The notes beneath the pieces were generated by a model. The model ran no database searches. It was not told the origin of the DNA and worked only from the letters and a program-made list of their open reading frames with translations. Made by a program: the position numbers and the translations under genes. From contig CACAXS010000001.1 in NCBI GenBank assembly GCA_902536545.1, positions 52,233 to 116,232 of the forward strand: a stretch of 64,000 nucleotides of DNA, in the 5' to 3' direction. Below are positions 19,920-32,033 of the stretch, piece by piece. Position 1 is the first letter of the stretch, and each line of letters begins with the position of its first letter. This DNA comes from an uncultured Prochlorococcus sp. (lineage in GTDB: Bacteria > Cyanobacteriota > Cyanobacteriia > PCC-6307 > Cyanobiaceae).

Positions 19920-21392
19920 TTAACTATTCAATTTTTCGAAAAGAAGTTCATTTGCAAGTTTTGGATCAGCTTTACCTTTAGTTCTTTTCATAAGCTGACC
20001 AACAAAAAAACCAAGTAACTTAGTTTTGCCATTTTTAAATGCTTGAACTTCATTTGGATGTTCATTTATAAGCTCATCAATTATTGGTAAAATACTTGAA
20101 GAATCAGATATCATTGCCAAACCTTTTTCTTCAACTAATTTTTCCGGAGAAATATTTTTTTGAATAAGTTCAGGTAAAATTTCTTTTGCAATTTTTCCAC
20201 TAATTATATTTTTTGAAATCATGCTAATCATTTCAGCAAGATTTTCAGGACTAAGCTTTAAATCACTAAAACTTATTTTATTTGATTTTAAATAGCCCAC
20301 AATATCACTTGTTACCCAATTTGAAGCAAGTTTGGCCTCAGCACCATTTGCTACAGTTTCTTCAAAAAAGTTTGCCATGCTTATTTCATCAGAAATTACC
20401 CTTGCATCATATGCAGACAATCCAAATTGACGTACATATTTATTTCTTTTCTTTGAGGGTAATTCAGGAAGTTCTTTAAACCATATTTCTTGTTGGGTTT
20501 TTGTTATTTCAATTGGTCCTAAGTCAGGATCAGGAAAATATCTATAGTCACTGCTACCTTCTTTTAATCTCATACTCTTGGTTAATTGCTTAGCTTCATC
20601 CCATAACCTTGTTTCTTGGACAATTTTTCCTCCATTTTCATAAACTTCTATTTGTCTGGCTATTTCATAATCACAAGCCTTTTGAATTGCAGAAAATGAA
20701 TTCATATTTTTTATTTCCACTTTGGTACCAAAAGGAGCATTAGATCCTTTTCTAACTGAAATATTTACATCACAGCGTAATGAACCCTCTTGCATATTCC
20801 CGTCTGATACTCCTAAATATCTTACTGTTCTTCTAATCTCCGAAGCATATTCAGATGCCTCTTTACCTGATCTAATATCTGGTTTACTTACAATCTCACA
20901 AAGTGCTATTCCAGCACGATTGTAGTCAACTAAAGAATACTTAGAACCAGCTAACCTATCACTACCTGAATGGACTAGTTTTCCTGCGTCTTCTTCCATA
21001 TGAAGCCTTTCTATACCAATTTTTTTTATATAAGGTTCTTGGTCCTTTTCAATTATTTCAACCTCTAACCAGCCATTTTCAGCTAGCGGCTCATCAAATT
21101 GTGAAATTTGATAATTTTTAGGCAAATCAGGATAAAAATATTGTTTTCTATCAAATTTACAATGTTCTGCAACATTTAAATTTAATGCTAAAGAAGTTTT
21201 TACAGCATACTCAAGAACAGTCTCATTCAAAACTGGAAGAGTTCCTGGTAACCCACAAACTACAGGATCTATATGCGTATTAGGTTCATCACCAAAAGCT
21301 GTTGACGCAGATGTGAATATTTTACTTTTCGTATTAAGCTGTACATGAGTTTCCAAACCAATCACAGCTTCCCAAGATTCCAAATTGTTCAT
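19920..21392 (-). CDS. gatB: Asp-tRNA(Asn)/Glu-tRNA(Gln) amidotransferase subunit B
   Basis: WEAVIGLETHVQLNTKSKIF; DYNRAGIALCEIVSKPD; start chosen at MNNLESWEAVIG. Confidence 0.96.
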   Translation of the reverse strand: MNNLESWEAVIGLETHVQLNTKSKIFTSASTAFGDEPNTHIDPVVCGLPGTLPVLNETVLEYAVKTSLALNLNVAEHCKFDRKQYFYPDLPKNYQISQFDEPLAENGWLEVEIIEKDQEPYIKKIGIERLHMEEDAGKLVHSGSDRLAGSKYSLVDYNRAGIALCEIVSKPDIRSGKEASEYASEIRRTVRYLGVSDGNMQEGSLRCDVNISVRKGSNAPFGTKVEIKNMNSFSAIQKACDYEIARQIEVYENGGKIVQETRLWDEAKQLTKSMRLKEGSSDYRYFPDPDLGPIEITKTQQEIWFKELPELPSKKRNKYVRQFGLSAYDARVISDEISMANFFEETVANGAEAKLASNWVTSDIVGYLKSNKISFSDLKLSPENLAEMISMISKNIISGKIAKEILPELIQKNISPEKLVEEKGLAMISDSSSILPIIDELINEHPNEVQAFKNGKTKLLGFFVGQLMKRTKGKADPKLANELLFEKLNS

Positions 21393-21471
21393 TATCAAAA
21401 GTCTCTTTATTAATATTATTGGATATAAAGGAAAAGAGGACCAAAACACAAATAAAAATATTAATTATTAA

Positions 21472-22581
21472 ATGACACAAGAAACAAAAAATTCAATATT
21501 AATTATTGGCGGTGGACTTGTTGGTTTATCTATTGCTTATGAATTTGCTAAAAATAATTTCAAAGTTTTAGTTTTAAGCAAAAACAGAAATGAATCAGCT
21601 GGATTTGTTGCTGCAGGAATGTTAGCTACTCATGCCGAAGGGCTGGAAGATGAATTACTAAAATTTGGCCAAGAAAGTCAAAGTCTAATTCCAAAGTGGA
21701 TAAAAAGTATTGAACAAGATAGTAATATTAAATGCGGTTTAAAAAAATGTGGCATAGTAGTTCCTTTTGAAAATAAAGAAGATCTTGAAAAGTTTCCAAC
21801 TTATGAATATGGAAAATATTTAAAATACAAAGACCTTCAAACAGAAATTCATGGAATGAATTCTATTTGGAAATATGGTTTACTATTTGAACAAGATGGT
21901 CAAATAGATAACCGAAGAAGACTGATGCGTGCTCTTGAGAGAGCATGCTCATTACATGGAGTCGAATTTCAAGAAGGATCAGAAGTAATGGATTTGACAT
22001 TAGAAAAAAATAAAGTTACTGGTGCAACAGTTTTATATGCCACTGGGGAACTAAAAAAAATTAACTGCCAAAAAGCAATTATATGCAGTGGTGCTTGGAG
22101 TAAAAAAATTTTTAATAAGATTCCAGTCTTTCCTGTAAAAGGACAAATGCTATCAATACAAGGTCCAACAAATTTTTTGAAAAGAGTTATTTTTGGTCCA
22201 AAAACTTATCTTGTTCCTCGTGATGATGGACTTATTATCGTTGGAGCGACAATTGAAAAAGATTCAAAATTTAATAAAGGTAATACTCCTAATGGAATAA
22301 AACAACTGCAAGAAGGCATTCGCTCCTTATTACCAGAAGCTATTAATTGGCCACAGATGGAACATTGGTGGGGATTTAGACCCTGCACACCAGACCTTAA
22401 ACCTATAATTGGAAAATCAAAAATTGAAAACCTTTTTATAGCTACAGGACATTACAGAAATGGAGTATTATTTTCTGCAATAACAAGTAATCTTCTATTA
22501 AAAATAGTTCAAAATAAAAGTCTCAAAGATATAGAAAAAATCTTTTTAGAGAAATTTAGTTTAGATAGATTCGATATTTAA
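21472..22581 (+). CDS. thiO: FAD-dependent glycine oxidase
   Basis: GGGLVGLSIAYE dinucleotide fold; HWWGFRPCTPDLKPIIG and ATGHYRNGVLFSA motifs. Confidence 0.88.
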   Translation: MTQETKNSILIIGGGLVGLSIAYEFAKNNFKVLVLSKNRNESAGFVAAGMLATHAEGLEDELLKFGQESQSLIPKWIKSIEQDSNIKCGLKKCGIVVPFENKEDLEKFPTYEYGKYLKYKDLQTEIHGMNSIWKYGLLFEQDGQIDNRRRLMRALERACSLHGVEFQEGSEVMDLTLEKNKVTGATVLYATGELKKINCQKAIICSGAWSKKIFNKIPVFPVKGQMLSIQGPTNFLKRVIFGPKTYLVPRDDGLIIVGATIEKDSKFNKGNTPNGIKQLQEGIRSLLPEAINWPQMEHWWGFRPCTPDLKPIIGKSKIENLFIATGHYRNGVLFSAITSNLLLKIVQNKSLKDIEKIFLEKFSLDRFDI

Positions 22582-22584
22582 ATT

Positions 22585-23043
22585 TTAATTTTCAGATCGC
22601 CATATCGAATCAGAAGTTTCCCACTCACATAATTCCTTTTCTTTAAACCATAGATCAATTTCAAATTTTGCTGTATCTTCTCCATCAGAACCATGAATAA
22701 TATTCCTCCCAATATCAATAGCTAAATCGCCTCTAATTGTTCCAGGGTCGGCCTCCAGAGGTTTTGTTGCACCTATTAGTTTTCTAGCACTCAAAATAAC
22801 TCCTTCGCCTTCCCACACCATTGCCACAACAGGACCACTTGAAATAAATTCTACTAAATCACCAAAAAAAGGTCTTTCTCTATGTACTCCATAATGATTT
22901 TGAGCAAGATCTTTTGAGGGAATTAATTGCTTTAAACCAACCAATTTGAATCCTTTTTTTTCAAATCTGCCAATAATCTCAGCAACATATCCTCTTTGAA
23001 CTCCATCTGGTTTAATTGCAATAAAGGTTCTCTCTTTGTTCAT
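22585..23043 (-). CDS. ndk: Nucleoside diphosphate kinase
   Basis: [23 protein letters not shown] active site. Confidence 0.97.
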   Translation of the reverse strand: MNKERTFIAIKPDGVQRGYVAEIIGRFEKKGFKLVGLKQLIPSKDLAQNHYGVHRERPFFGDLVEFISSGPVVAMVWEGEGVILSARKLIGATKPLEADPGTIRGDLAIDIGRNIIHGSDGEDTAKFEIDLWFKEKELCEWETSDSIWRSEN

Positions 23044-23165
23044 TTAGTTAATAATCACTCTATGTATATTCAACTTTTGGGTGGTAACTTGGCAAGTAAT
23101 CATTAAAATAAAAGATATTGTTTTGAGTTAGTTTCAAAAACATTTATTAATCACTAAAACATAAA

Positions 23166-25112
23166 TTGACCAATTTTGAGCCGAAAAAATTAAAGAATAT
23201 TTGGACTATTGAAGATAGTATTTCGACTTACAGCATAGATAAATGGGGAGATAAATATTTTTCTATAAATTCCAAAGGAAATATATCAGTAACTAAAGAT
23301 TTAAAATCTAAAAATAAGATTGATCTTTTTAAGCTTGTCAAAGAACTTAAAAGTAGAGAAATAAATCCTCCATTAATTATAAGATTTAATGATATCTTAA
23401 AAGATCGAATAAATGCATTACATAACTCTTTTTTAAAAGCAATAAAAACTTATAATTATAAGAACATTTATCAAGGAGTTTTTCCTGTCAAATGTAATCA
23501 ACAGAAAAATGTTCTAGAAAAGATAATAGAGCTAGGTAGCCAATGGAATTTTGGTTTAGAAGTAGGAAGTAAATCTGAACTATTAATTGGCCTTGCACTT
23601 CTTGAAAACCAAAATTCATTATTAATATGCAACGGATACAAAGATAAGAAATATATTGAGATTGCTACTTTGGCCAGAAAACTCGGCAAAAATCCAATAA
23701 TAGTTATTGAACAACGAGATGAGGTACAAAGAATTATTCAAACAGTTCAAGAACTTAACGCAACTCCATTGATAGGAATTAGAGCAAAGTTATCAAGTAA
23801 AAGTAGTGGTAGGTGGGGTAAATCTATTGGAGATAATTCCAAATTTGGATTATCAATCCCTGAAATTATGTCGACAATAAAAGAACTAAAAGAAGCAAAT
23901 CTTATCAACGAAATGAAATTGCTCCATTTTCATATAGGAAGTCAAATAAGTGATATTGCTGTGATCAAAGACGCATTACAAGAAGCCAGTCAAATATATG
24001 TTGAACTTTGCAAACTAGGCGCCCCAATGCAATATATCGACGTTGGGGGAGGATTAGGGATAGATTTTGATGGAACTAAAACCTCCTCCAACACCTCTAC
24101 TAATTATTCTCTGCAAAATTATGCTAACGATGTAATTGCGACCATTAAAGATTCATGTGAATTAAATAATATCAAGCATCCAACCATAATCTCAGAAAGT
24201 GGAAGAGCAATTATTAGTCATTGTTCAGTTTTAATTTTTAATGTCTTAGGAACAAGCCATGTCAGTTCCAAACTACAAATTTTTGATAAAAAAAATCAAA
24301 AATTAATAATCTCAAATTTACTTGAAACTTTCAATGAACTAAAAAAACTTAAAAATAAAAAAATAAATTTATCTCAAATAATTGAACTCTGGAATGATGC
24401 AAAAAAGTTTAAAGAAGATTGCTTAGTTGGCTTTAGATTAGGATTTTTAAGTTTAGCAGAACGAGCTTATGCCGAAGAACTGACCTGGGCTTGCGCAAAA
24501 GAAATTTGTAATAACCTGAATAATGATGAAATCAATCACCCAGATTTATCTGAAATTACAGAAACTCTTGCATCAACATACTATGCAAATTTATCTATCT
24601 TTAAATCTATTCCCGATAGCTGGGCAATAAATCAAATCTTTCCAATAGTACCAATACATAGGCACTTAGAGGAGCCGTTCTGCAAAGGTAACTTTGCAGA
24701 TTTAACTTGTGATTCAGATGGGAAACTAAATAATTTTATTGATGATGGAAAAATTAAATCATTACTAAATTTACATAAGCCAGAGCAAGATAAAGATTAT
24801 CTAATAGGAATTTTTATGACTGGAGCCTATCAAGAATCATTAGGAAACCTGCACAATTTATTTGGCAGTACAAACGTTGTTCATATAGATATAAACCAAG
24901 ATAATTCATATAAGGTCAAAAATATTATTAAAGAGGACAGTAAATCTGAAATTTTGCAATTATTAGATTACAGTTCAAATTCTTTGGTTGAATCTATAAG
25001 GATTAATACTGAATCAGCAATTGATCAAAAAAAATTAACTATTGAAGAAGCAAGAAAATTAATGGATCAAATCGAAATTAGTCTCAGAAAAAGTAGTTAT
25101 TTATCAGAATGA
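23166..25112 (+). CDS. speA: Biosynthetic arginine decarboxylase
   Basis: [11 protein letters not shown]-lysine motif; [22 protein letters not shown]. Confidence 0.95.
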   Translation: MTNFEPKKLKNIWTIEDSISTYSIDKWGDKYFSINSKGNISVTKDLKSKNKIDLFKLVKELKSREINPPLIIRFNDILKDRINALHNSFLKAIKTYNYKNIYQGVFPVKCNQQKNVLEKIIELGSQWNFGLEVGSKSELLIGLALLENQNSLLICNGYKDKKYIEIATLARKLGKNPIIVIEQRDEVQRIIQTVQELNATPLIGIRAKLSSKSSGRWGKSIGDNSKFGLSIPEIMSTIKELKEANLINEMKLLHFHIGSQISDIAVIKDALQEASQIYVELCKLGAPMQYIDVGGGLGIDFDGTKTSSNTSTNYSLQNYANDVIATIKDSCELNNIKHPTIISESGRAIISHCSVLIFNVLGTSHVSSKLQIFDKKNQKLIISNLLETFNELKKLKNKKINLSQIIELWNDAKKFKEDCLVGFRLGFLSLAERAYAEELTWACAKEICNNLNNDEINHPDLSEITETLASTYYANLSIFKSIPDSWAINQIFPIVPIHRHLEEPFCKGNFADLTCDSDGKLNNFIDDGKIKSLLNLHKPEQDKDYLIGIFMTGAYQESLGNLHNLFGSTNVVHIDINQDNSYKVKNIIKEDSKSEILQLLDYSSNSLVESIRINTESAIDQKKLTIEEARKLMDQIEISLRKSSYLSE

Positions 25113-27757
25113 TTATCTAATGTTTTTTTCAAATGATTTTTAGCATAATCTAAAGCATCGCTTAACTTATCAATGTCTTTGGCACCTGCTTGAGCAAAGT
25201 TAGGCTTTCCTCCTCCACCTCCCGAACAAATTCTTGCAATCTCATTAATTAATTTACCTGCATGCAATCCAATTTTTACTGCATCATCACCTAGAGAAAC
25301 TGCAAATAACAACTTACTATTTTCTGGATTTGGTATTCCACCAAGAATCACTATTCCTTTATTTCCCAAATGAGAAGTTAAATTAAGTGCTGCAGATTGC
25401 AAAGAGTTCCCATCTAAGCCATCAATCTGATTTACTAAAGTTGAAAAAGAATTTACTATTTCTACGGATGATTTTATAGAAGAGTATTTGAAATATGCAA
25501 TTTCATCTTTCATTTTTCGTATCTCTTTATTCTTACTAATAAGCTCTGCTTGTAAATTATTAACCCTTTCAAAAAGTTCATTAGGATTTGCTTTTAACAA
25601 ATCACTTAGTTGATTTACTAAAGCATTTCTATCACTGAAATAGTCAAATGCTGATTGACCTGATAATGCTTCGATTCTTCTTACTCCGGCTGAGATTCCT
25701 TCCTCACTAATTATTTTAAAAGAACCTAATTCAGATGTAGTTTTAACATGTGTGCCACCACAAAGTTCCATTGAAACTCCTGGCACATTAACAACGCGCA
25801 CTTCATCATCATATTTTTCTCCAAACATGGCCACTGCACCCTTTTCAAGAGCTTCACTCTTAGACATATTTTTTATTTCTAGGATATGATTTTCCATAAT
25901 CCAAGAGTTAATTAGAATCTCAATCTTAGAAATTTGATCTTTAGAAATAGGATTTGAAGAATTAAAGTCAAATCTTAATTTATTAAAGGCTACTAATGAA
26001 CCTTTTTGTCCAACACTTTCATTAACGATTGATTTGAGGGCAGATTGCAATAAATGAGTCGCTGTATGATTTGCAGCAGCCTTAGCTCTATTAGAGGATT
26101 TAACATTAGTCTTAACTTTTTGTCCAATAGTTAATATTCCTTTTTTGATCGTTCCATAATGTAAAAAAACATTTTTCTTTCGAATAACATTGTCAACCGA
26201 GACCTCTAAATTATCTGAAAATATCGTTCCAATATCACCAACTTGACCGCCAGATTCTCCATAAAAAGTTGTCTGATCAAGAACAATTAAAACTTTCTGA
26301 CCTTCACTTGCTTGTTTAACTAATGTTGAATCCAAGAATATACCCTTTATTTCAGCTTCAGAAAGAAGTGAATCATATCCATTAAATACAGTTTTGTTAA
26401 AAAGATCTATTTCTCGCTCTAATGATCCCTCTAATGTCAAATCAATATTACTTGAAGCAGCTCTAGCTCTTTCTTTTTGTGCATTCATTTCTTCTTCAAA
26501 ACCCTTTACATCCACACTGATACTATTTTCTTCAGCAATTTCTACAGTGAGTTCTAGAGGAAATCCATAAGTATCATAAAGTTCAAAAGCTTTAAAACCA
26601 GAAATTAATTTCTGACCTGAAGAAATTAACTCATCTAGCAATTTCTCTCCTCTTTCAAGAGTTTCCCTAAACCTTACTTCTTCAATTTTTATCTCATTCA
26701 AAATTAAATCATTATTATTTTTTAAATCAGGATAATTATTTTGCATTAATTTGATCCCGACAGTAGCAATATGAGGTAAAAATTCATTTGTTATGCCTAA
26801 TAATCTGCCATGTCTGACCATTCTTCTAATAAGCCTTCTTAAAATATATCCCCTGCCGAGATTACTTGCTGCTACTCCATCAGAAATTAAATGAATAACA
26901 GCCCTTATATGATCTCCAATGATTTTTAAAGAAATTTTGTTTTTATCATCTGAAGAATAATAATCAATATTTGCAATCTCACAAATTTTTTGAATGATAG
27001 GAAAAATTAAATCTGTCTCATAATTGTTTTGCTTTTTTTGCAATATTTGAGCCATCCTTTCAAGGCCCATTCCTGTATCAATATTTTTAAATTTTAAATC
27101 TGTCAATTTTCCATTAAGGTCACGATTATATTGCATAAAAACAAGATTATAAAATTCAATAAAACGATCTCCATCTTCTAAATCAATATTTTGAAGACCT
27201 TTTTCAGGATGGAAATCATAATAAAGTTCTGAACAAGGTCCACATGGACCTGTTTTGCCAGATGACCAAAAATTATCTTTCTCACCTAGTTCCACTATCC
27301 TATCTGGATGAATACCAATTTCATCTCTCCAAATTTTTGCAGACTCTCCGTCTTCGTGAAAGACACTCACAATTATGTTTTCAGCAGAAAGCTGATAAAT
27401 ATAAGTAACTAATTCCCAAGCCCACTCAATAGCCTCTCGTTTAAAATAATCTCCAAATGAGAAATTCCCAAGCATTTCAAAAAAAGTGTGGTGTCTGGCT
27501 GTAACTCCAACGTTTTCTATATCGTTTGTTCTGATGCACTTTTGGCTAGATGTAGCCCTTTTTGATGGTCTTTCTTTTAAACCTAAAAAAACTGGTTTAA
27601 AAGGTAGCATCCCAGCAATTGTGAGCATAACCGTAGGGTCATCTGGAATCAAAGATGCACTTGGGATGATTTTATGTAATTTTTCACTGTAAAATTTTAA
27701 AAAAGCATTTCTTATCTCATCTCCAGTAACTATTTTTTTAATTAGTTGAGATGTCAT
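25097..27757 (-). CDS. alaS: Alanyl-tRNA synthetase
   Basis: [49 protein letters not shown]. Confidence 0.97.
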   Translation of the reverse strand: MTSQLIKKIVTGDEIRNAFLKFYSEKLHKIIPSASLIPDDPTVMLTIAGMLPFKPVFLGLKERPSKRATSSQKCIRTNDIENVGVTARHHTFFEMLGNFSFGDYFKREAIEWAWELVTYIYQLSAENIIVSVFHEDGESAKIWRDEIGIHPDRIVELGEKDNFWSSGKTGPCGPCSELYYDFHPEKGLQNIDLEDGDRFIEFYNLVFMQYNRDLNGKLTDLKFKNIDTGMGLERMAQILQKKQNNYETDLIFPIIQKICEIANIDYYSSDDKNKISLKIIGDHIRAVIHLISDGVAASNLGRGYILRRLIRRMVRHGRLLGITNEFLPHIATVGIKLMQNNYPDLKNNNDLILNEIKIEEVRFRETLERGEKLLDELISSGQKLISGFKAFELYDTYGFPLELTVEIAEENSISVDVKGFEEEMNAQKERARAASSNIDLTLEGSLEREIDLFNKTVFNGYDSLLSEAEIKGIFLDSTLVKQASEGQKVLIVLDQTTFYGESGGQVGDIGTIFSDNLEVSVDNVIRKKNVFLHYGTIKKGILTIGQKVKTNVKSSNRAKAAANHTATHLLQSALKSIVNESVGQKGSLVAFNKLRFDFNSSNPISKDQISKIEILINSWIMENHILEIKNMSKSEALEKGAVAMFGEKYDDEVRVVNVPGVSMELCGGTHVKTTSELGSFKIISEEGISAGVRRIEALSGQSAFDYFSDRNALVNQLSDLLKANPNELFERVNNLQAELISKNKEIRKMKDEIAYFKYSSIKSSVEIVNSFSTLVNQIDGLDGNSLQSAALNLTSHLGNKGIVILGGIPNPENSKLLFAVSLGDDAVKIGLHAGKLINEIARICSGGGGGKPNFAQAGAKDIDKLSDALDYAKNHLKKTLDNHSDK

Positions 27758-27874
27758 TTATCTAGAATAATAAGAATAAGATAAAGAAAAGCGTAATTTC
27801 GGTTATTTCGCAAAAATGATCACGCGGATCTATATTCTATATAACTAAAGTTATTTTATAAAGCGAATTATTCT

Positions 27875-29650
27875 ATGATAGCCTCCGCCCAGACAAGTAA
27901 TTCCAAATTGGCACAAATAAATAATAAGTTGACAGTCCAATCTCAAAACTTCACTCATGATTCATGTGTCGTAAGATCATTAGATTGGGATCGCAGTAGA
28001 TTTGATATTGAATTTGGTTTAAGAAATGGAACTACTTACAATAGTTTTATTATCAAAGGCGAAAAAATAGCAATTATTGATACTAGTCACGCAAAATTCA
28101 AAGAATTATGGCTTGAAGAATTACTGAAAAAAGTAAATTTACAAGAAGTTGATTATCTAATTACAAGTCATACAGAGCCTGACCATTCTGGTTTAATAGG
28201 TAATCTTCTAGAATTAAACCAAAATATCACAGTAGTTGGATCAAAATTAGCCCTGAAATTCATCGAAGACCAAATACACATCCCTTTTAAGCGTCTTGAG
28301 GTTAAGAGTGGAGAATTTTTAAATCTCGGAACTAATCCTAATAGCGGTTTAGAACATAATATTGAATTTATAAGTGCACCAAATTTACATTGGCCAGATA
28401 CCATATTTTCATATGATCACAGCACACATGTTCTCTATACATGCGATGCATTTGGACTTCATTATTGTTCTAACGAATTTTTTGACACTGATCAAAAAGA
28501 AATATACGATGATTTCCGTTTTTATTACGATTGCCTTATGGGTCCAAACGCTAGAAGCGTTCTGCAGGCAATTAAAAGAATAGATAAGCTACCTGAATTA
28601 AAAACTATAGCTGTTGGTCATGGGCCTTTACTCCATAATCAGGTCAATTTTTGGAAAGGGAAATACCTAGAATGGAGTAACAATAAAACCAAAGGTAATG
28701 ATTTTGTGTCAGTTTGCTATATAAGCGACTATGGCTATTGTGATCGACTAAGTCAAGCGATATCTCATGGAATAATTAAAGCAGATGCACAGGTGCAATT
28801 AATTGATTTAAGATCTTCTGACCAGCAAGAATTAACAAGTTTAATTTCCGAATCAAAAGCAGTAGTCATTCCCACATGGCCAGTTGATTCAGATAATGAA
28901 TTAAAAGAATCTCTTGGTACTTTATTTGCAGCACTAAAACCAAAACAATTTACTGCTGTCTATGACGCATTTGGTGGAAATGATGAGCCAATAGATTCCT
29001 TAGCAAATAAATTAAGAGAACTTGGTCAAAAAGAAGCTTTCTCCCCGTTAAGAGTTAAAAATATTCCAGATCCCATTGTTTATCAACAATTCGAAGAAGC
29101 TGGAACTGACTTGGGTCAATTGATCAATAAAAAGAAGAATATTGCCTCTATAAAGAGCCTTGATTCAAATTTAGATAAAGCGTTAGGTAGATTAAGTGGA
29201 GGATTATATGTAGTTACAGCAAGCCAAGGGGAAGGTTCGACGTTTAGACAAAGTGCAATGGTCGCAAGTTGGGTTAGTCAAGCAAGCTTTTCCCCGCCAG
29301 GTATTACAGTTGCAGTAGCAAAAGATAGAGCTATTGAATCATATATGCAAGTTGGAAAAGGTTTTGTTGTTAATATCTTGAGAGAAGATAACTATCAAAA
29401 AATGTTCAGACATTTTTTAAAAAGATTTGCCCCTGGAGCTGATAGATTTGCTGATGTAGATGTAATTAGCAACATCGCTGAAGGTGGACCAGTTCTCTCA
29501 GATTCACTCGCCTTTTTAGATTGTAAAGTTAGTTCCAGACTGGAGACTCCAGACCATTGGATAATTTACGGAATTGTTGAAAATGGTAATGTTTCTGACT
29601 TATCATGCAAGACAGCAGTTCATCACAGAAAAGTTGCTAATCACTATTAG
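27875..29650 (+). CDS. flv3: Flavodiiron protein, Flv3-type (canonical metal ligands)
   Basis: SHTEPDHSG diiron motif, flavodoxin domain, C-terminal flavin reductase domain. Confidence 0.85.
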   Translation: MIASAQTSNSKLAQINNKLTVQSQNFTHDSCVVRSLDWDRSRFDIEFGLRNGTTYNSFIIKGEKIAIIDTSHAKFKELWLEELLKKVNLQEVDYLITSHTEPDHSGLIGNLLELNQNITVVGSKLALKFIEDQIHIPFKRLEVKSGEFLNLGTNPNSGLEHNIEFISAPNLHWPDTIFSYDHSTHVLYTCDAFGLHYCSNEFFDTDQKEIYDDFRFYYDCLMGPNARSVLQAIKRIDKLPELKTIAVGHGPLLHNQVNFWKGKYLEWSNNKTKGNDFVSVCYISDYGYCDRLSQAISHGIIKADAQVQLIDLRSSDQQELTSLISESKAVVIPTWPVDSDNELKESLGTLFAALKPKQFTAVYDAFGGNDEPIDSLANKLRELGQKEAFSPLRVKNIPDPIVYQQFEEAGTDLGQLINKKKNIASIKSLDSNLDKALGRLSGGLYVVTASQGEGSTFRQSAMVASWVSQASFSPPGITVAVAKDRAIESYMQVGKGFVVNILREDNYQKMFRHFLKRFAPGADRFADVDVISNIAEGGPVLSDSLAFLDCKVSSRLETPDHWIIYGIVENGNVSDLSCKTAVHHRKVANHY

Positions 29651-29666
29651 AAAATAAGACTTTAAA

Positions 29667-31469
29667 ATGTCAGATATTAATGTAAGCTTACTTGCAGAAA
29701 ATCAAAACTTATCGGAATTTGAAATTACCAAAAATTTTTCTTGTGTAAGATTCTTAGACCAAAATAAAGAAAGATTTGAACTTGAATTTAACCTTGAAAA
29801 AGGAACCTCTTTTAATACTTTTTTCATTAAAAGTCATGAGGAACTTTTTATTATTCATCCTCCTGAAAAAAAATATATAAATACATTTAATAAAGTAATT
29901 TCTAAGTTTTGCGATCAATTTAGATTAGATAAAATCAACTTCATTTCTGGTCATATTAATCCCCAAATTATTGAAACGATAAAAAATATAAGTACCCAAT
30001 TTCAAAATACAACTATTACTTGCTCTAATCCAGGTTATAAACTTATCAGCGAACTTTGGAATCAAAGAAATCCTACCTTAGAAAACTTTATTGAAATTAA
30101 TTTACCTGAAATAAACATAATCAAAAAGGAACTTAATTTAGAATTAGATAACATTTCACTAGAGTTAATTCCAATTCCAACAGCACGTTGGCCTGGTGGC
30201 CTGATAATTTATGAACGTAATCAAGAAATACTTCTTAGTGAAAAAATTTTCTCTGCACATATTGCATCAGAAAATTGGTCTGAAACAAATCGAGTTAGTA
30301 CAGAAATCGATAGGAAACATTTTTATGATTGCTTGATGGCACCAATGTCTAATCAAGTAGTATCAATAACTGAAAAAATTGCAGATTATGATGTTAAAAC
30401 TATTGCACCATTACATGGTCCCGCGATCGAATATAGCTTAAAAAGCTTTTTAAATGACTATATTCGATGGGGAGAGAATCTCTCCACAAATAATCCTAAG
30501 ATCGCTCTGATTTATGCAAGTGCATATGGAAATACAGCCTCAATAGGTGATGCATTAGCTAAAGGAATAAATAGAACCTCTGTAGAAGTTGAAAGTATTA
30601 ATTGTGAATTTACACCTAATGATGTACTTGTAAAATCTATCCAAAATGCTGATGGATATTTAATAGGCTCGCCCACATTGGGTGGTCACGCCCCAACTCC
30701 AATAGTTAGTGCACTGGGTACATTGTTAGCAGAGGGTAATAGAGATAAGCCAGTGGGAATTTTTGGGAGTTTCGGCTGGAGCGGCGAAGCTATAGATTTA
30801 CTTGAAACAAAATTAAAAGACGCTGGTTTTAAGTTTAGTTTTGACCCTATAAGGATTAAATTCAGTCCAAGTAAACCAAAGATTAAAGAGTTAGAGGAAA
30901 TAGGAACTCACTTTGGAAGAAAAATCATAAAAAAAGCAAAGAAAAAACCCAGAAAATCAGATACTGGAATGATTACTAGCAAAACAGATCCAAAACTACA
31001 AGCTCTCGGAAGAGTAATTGGTTCTCTTTGTGTCTTGACAGCCTCTAAAGGCAAAGATGAGAATAATATTAAAGGAGCTATGCTTGCATCTTGGGTTAGT
31101 CAAGCAAGTTTTTCTCCGCCCGGATTAAGTATTGCAGTAGCAAAAGATAGATCGGTAGAGTCTCTTCTTCAAATAGGAGATTCATTCGCATTAAATATTC
31201 TTGGTGAAAAAGATTTTAAAGAACCTTTAAAGAGATTTACAAAGCCCTTTGCACCAGGAGAAGATAGATTTGAAGGAATAAATATTGAATTAACTCCTAA
31301 TGAACAGATAATCATTCCTGAATCGCTTGCATGGTTAGATGCTTCTGTTAAAGAGAGAATGGAATGTGGGGATCATTGGGTAATTTACGCTGAAGTACTA
31401 CACGGTAATATACTAAAATCCGAAAGTCTAACTGCAGTTCATCACCGCAAGACAGGTGCTAACTATTAA
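29667..31469 (+). CDS. flv1: Flavodiiron protein, Flv1-type (degenerate metal ligands)
   Basis: Same domain architecture; canonical HxExDH replaced by GHINPQI. Confidence 0.82.
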   Translation: MSDINVSLLAENQNLSEFEITKNFSCVRFLDQNKERFELEFNLEKGTSFNTFFIKSHEELFIIHPPEKKYINTFNKVISKFCDQFRLDKINFISGHINPQIIETIKNISTQFQNTTITCSNPGYKLISELWNQRNPTLENFIEINLPEINIIKKELNLELDNISLELIPIPTARWPGGLIIYERNQEILLSEKIFSAHIASENWSETNRVSTEIDRKHFYDCLMAPMSNQVVSITEKIADYDVKTIAPLHGPAIEYSLKSFLNDYIRWGENLSTNNPKIALIYASAYGNTASIGDALAKGINRTSVEVESINCEFTPNDVLVKSIQNADGYLIGSPTLGGHAPTPIVSALGTLLAEGNRDKPVGIFGSFGWSGEAIDLLETKLKDAGFKFSFDPIRIKFSPSKPKIKELEEIGTHFGRKIIKKAKKKPRKSDTGMITSKTDPKLQALGRVIGSLCVLTASKGKDENNIKGAMLASWVSQASFSPPGLSIAVAKDRSVESLLQIGDSFALNILGEKDFKEPLKRFTKPFAPGEDRFEGINIELTPNEQIIIPESLAWLDASVKERMECGDHWVIYAEVLHGNILKSESLTAVHHRKTGANY

Positions 31470-31486
31470 ATTTATTTATCTAATTT

Positions 31487-32011
31487 ATGACTGAAACAAA
31501 AGATCTAATAATCATTACGGCTAGTTGTGGTAGAAATTTAGAACTTTCTGAAAAATTTCTTGAAAAAAGTAATGAACTTAAAATAAGTTCTGAAATTTTA
31601 GATCTTACCACTCTTGATATTCCATTATTTAATCCAAGAATTCACAGCAAAGAAAATATTCCAAATGAAATAAACGAATTAAAAAAAAAGCTTTTCAAAA
31701 TTGAAAGGTGGGTAATTTGTGCGCCTGAATATAATGGATCCATACCTCCCATTCTCTCCAACTTCATAGCATGGCTTTCTATTTCGGGAGATGACTTTAG
31801 GAATTTATTTAATGGTCAACCGATTGCAATTGCAACATTTTCTGGTGGCATAGGGTTAGAACTCCTGACCTCATTACGGATTCAATTAGTGCATTTAGGT
31901 AGTCAAGTATTAGGGAGACAACTTTTGTCCTCATATAGTAAACCTGTAGATATAAAAACTATTGAAGATATTATTCAAAGACTTTTACAAATGAAAAAAT
32001 TAAAAACATAA
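31487..32011 (+). CDS. NADPH-dependent FMN reductase family protein
   Basis: APEYNGSIPPILSNFIAWLS motif. Confidence 0.85.
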   Translation: MTETKDLIIITASCGRNLELSEKFLEKSNELKISSEILDLTTLDIPLFNPRIHSKENIPNEINELKKKLFKIERWVICAPEYNGSIPPILSNFIAWLSISGDDFRNLFNGQPIAIATFSGGIGLELLTSLRIQLVHLGSQVLGRQLLSSYSKPVDIKTIEDIIQRLLQMKKLKT

Positions 32012-32033
32012 ACATTTAAAACCTAATAAAATT

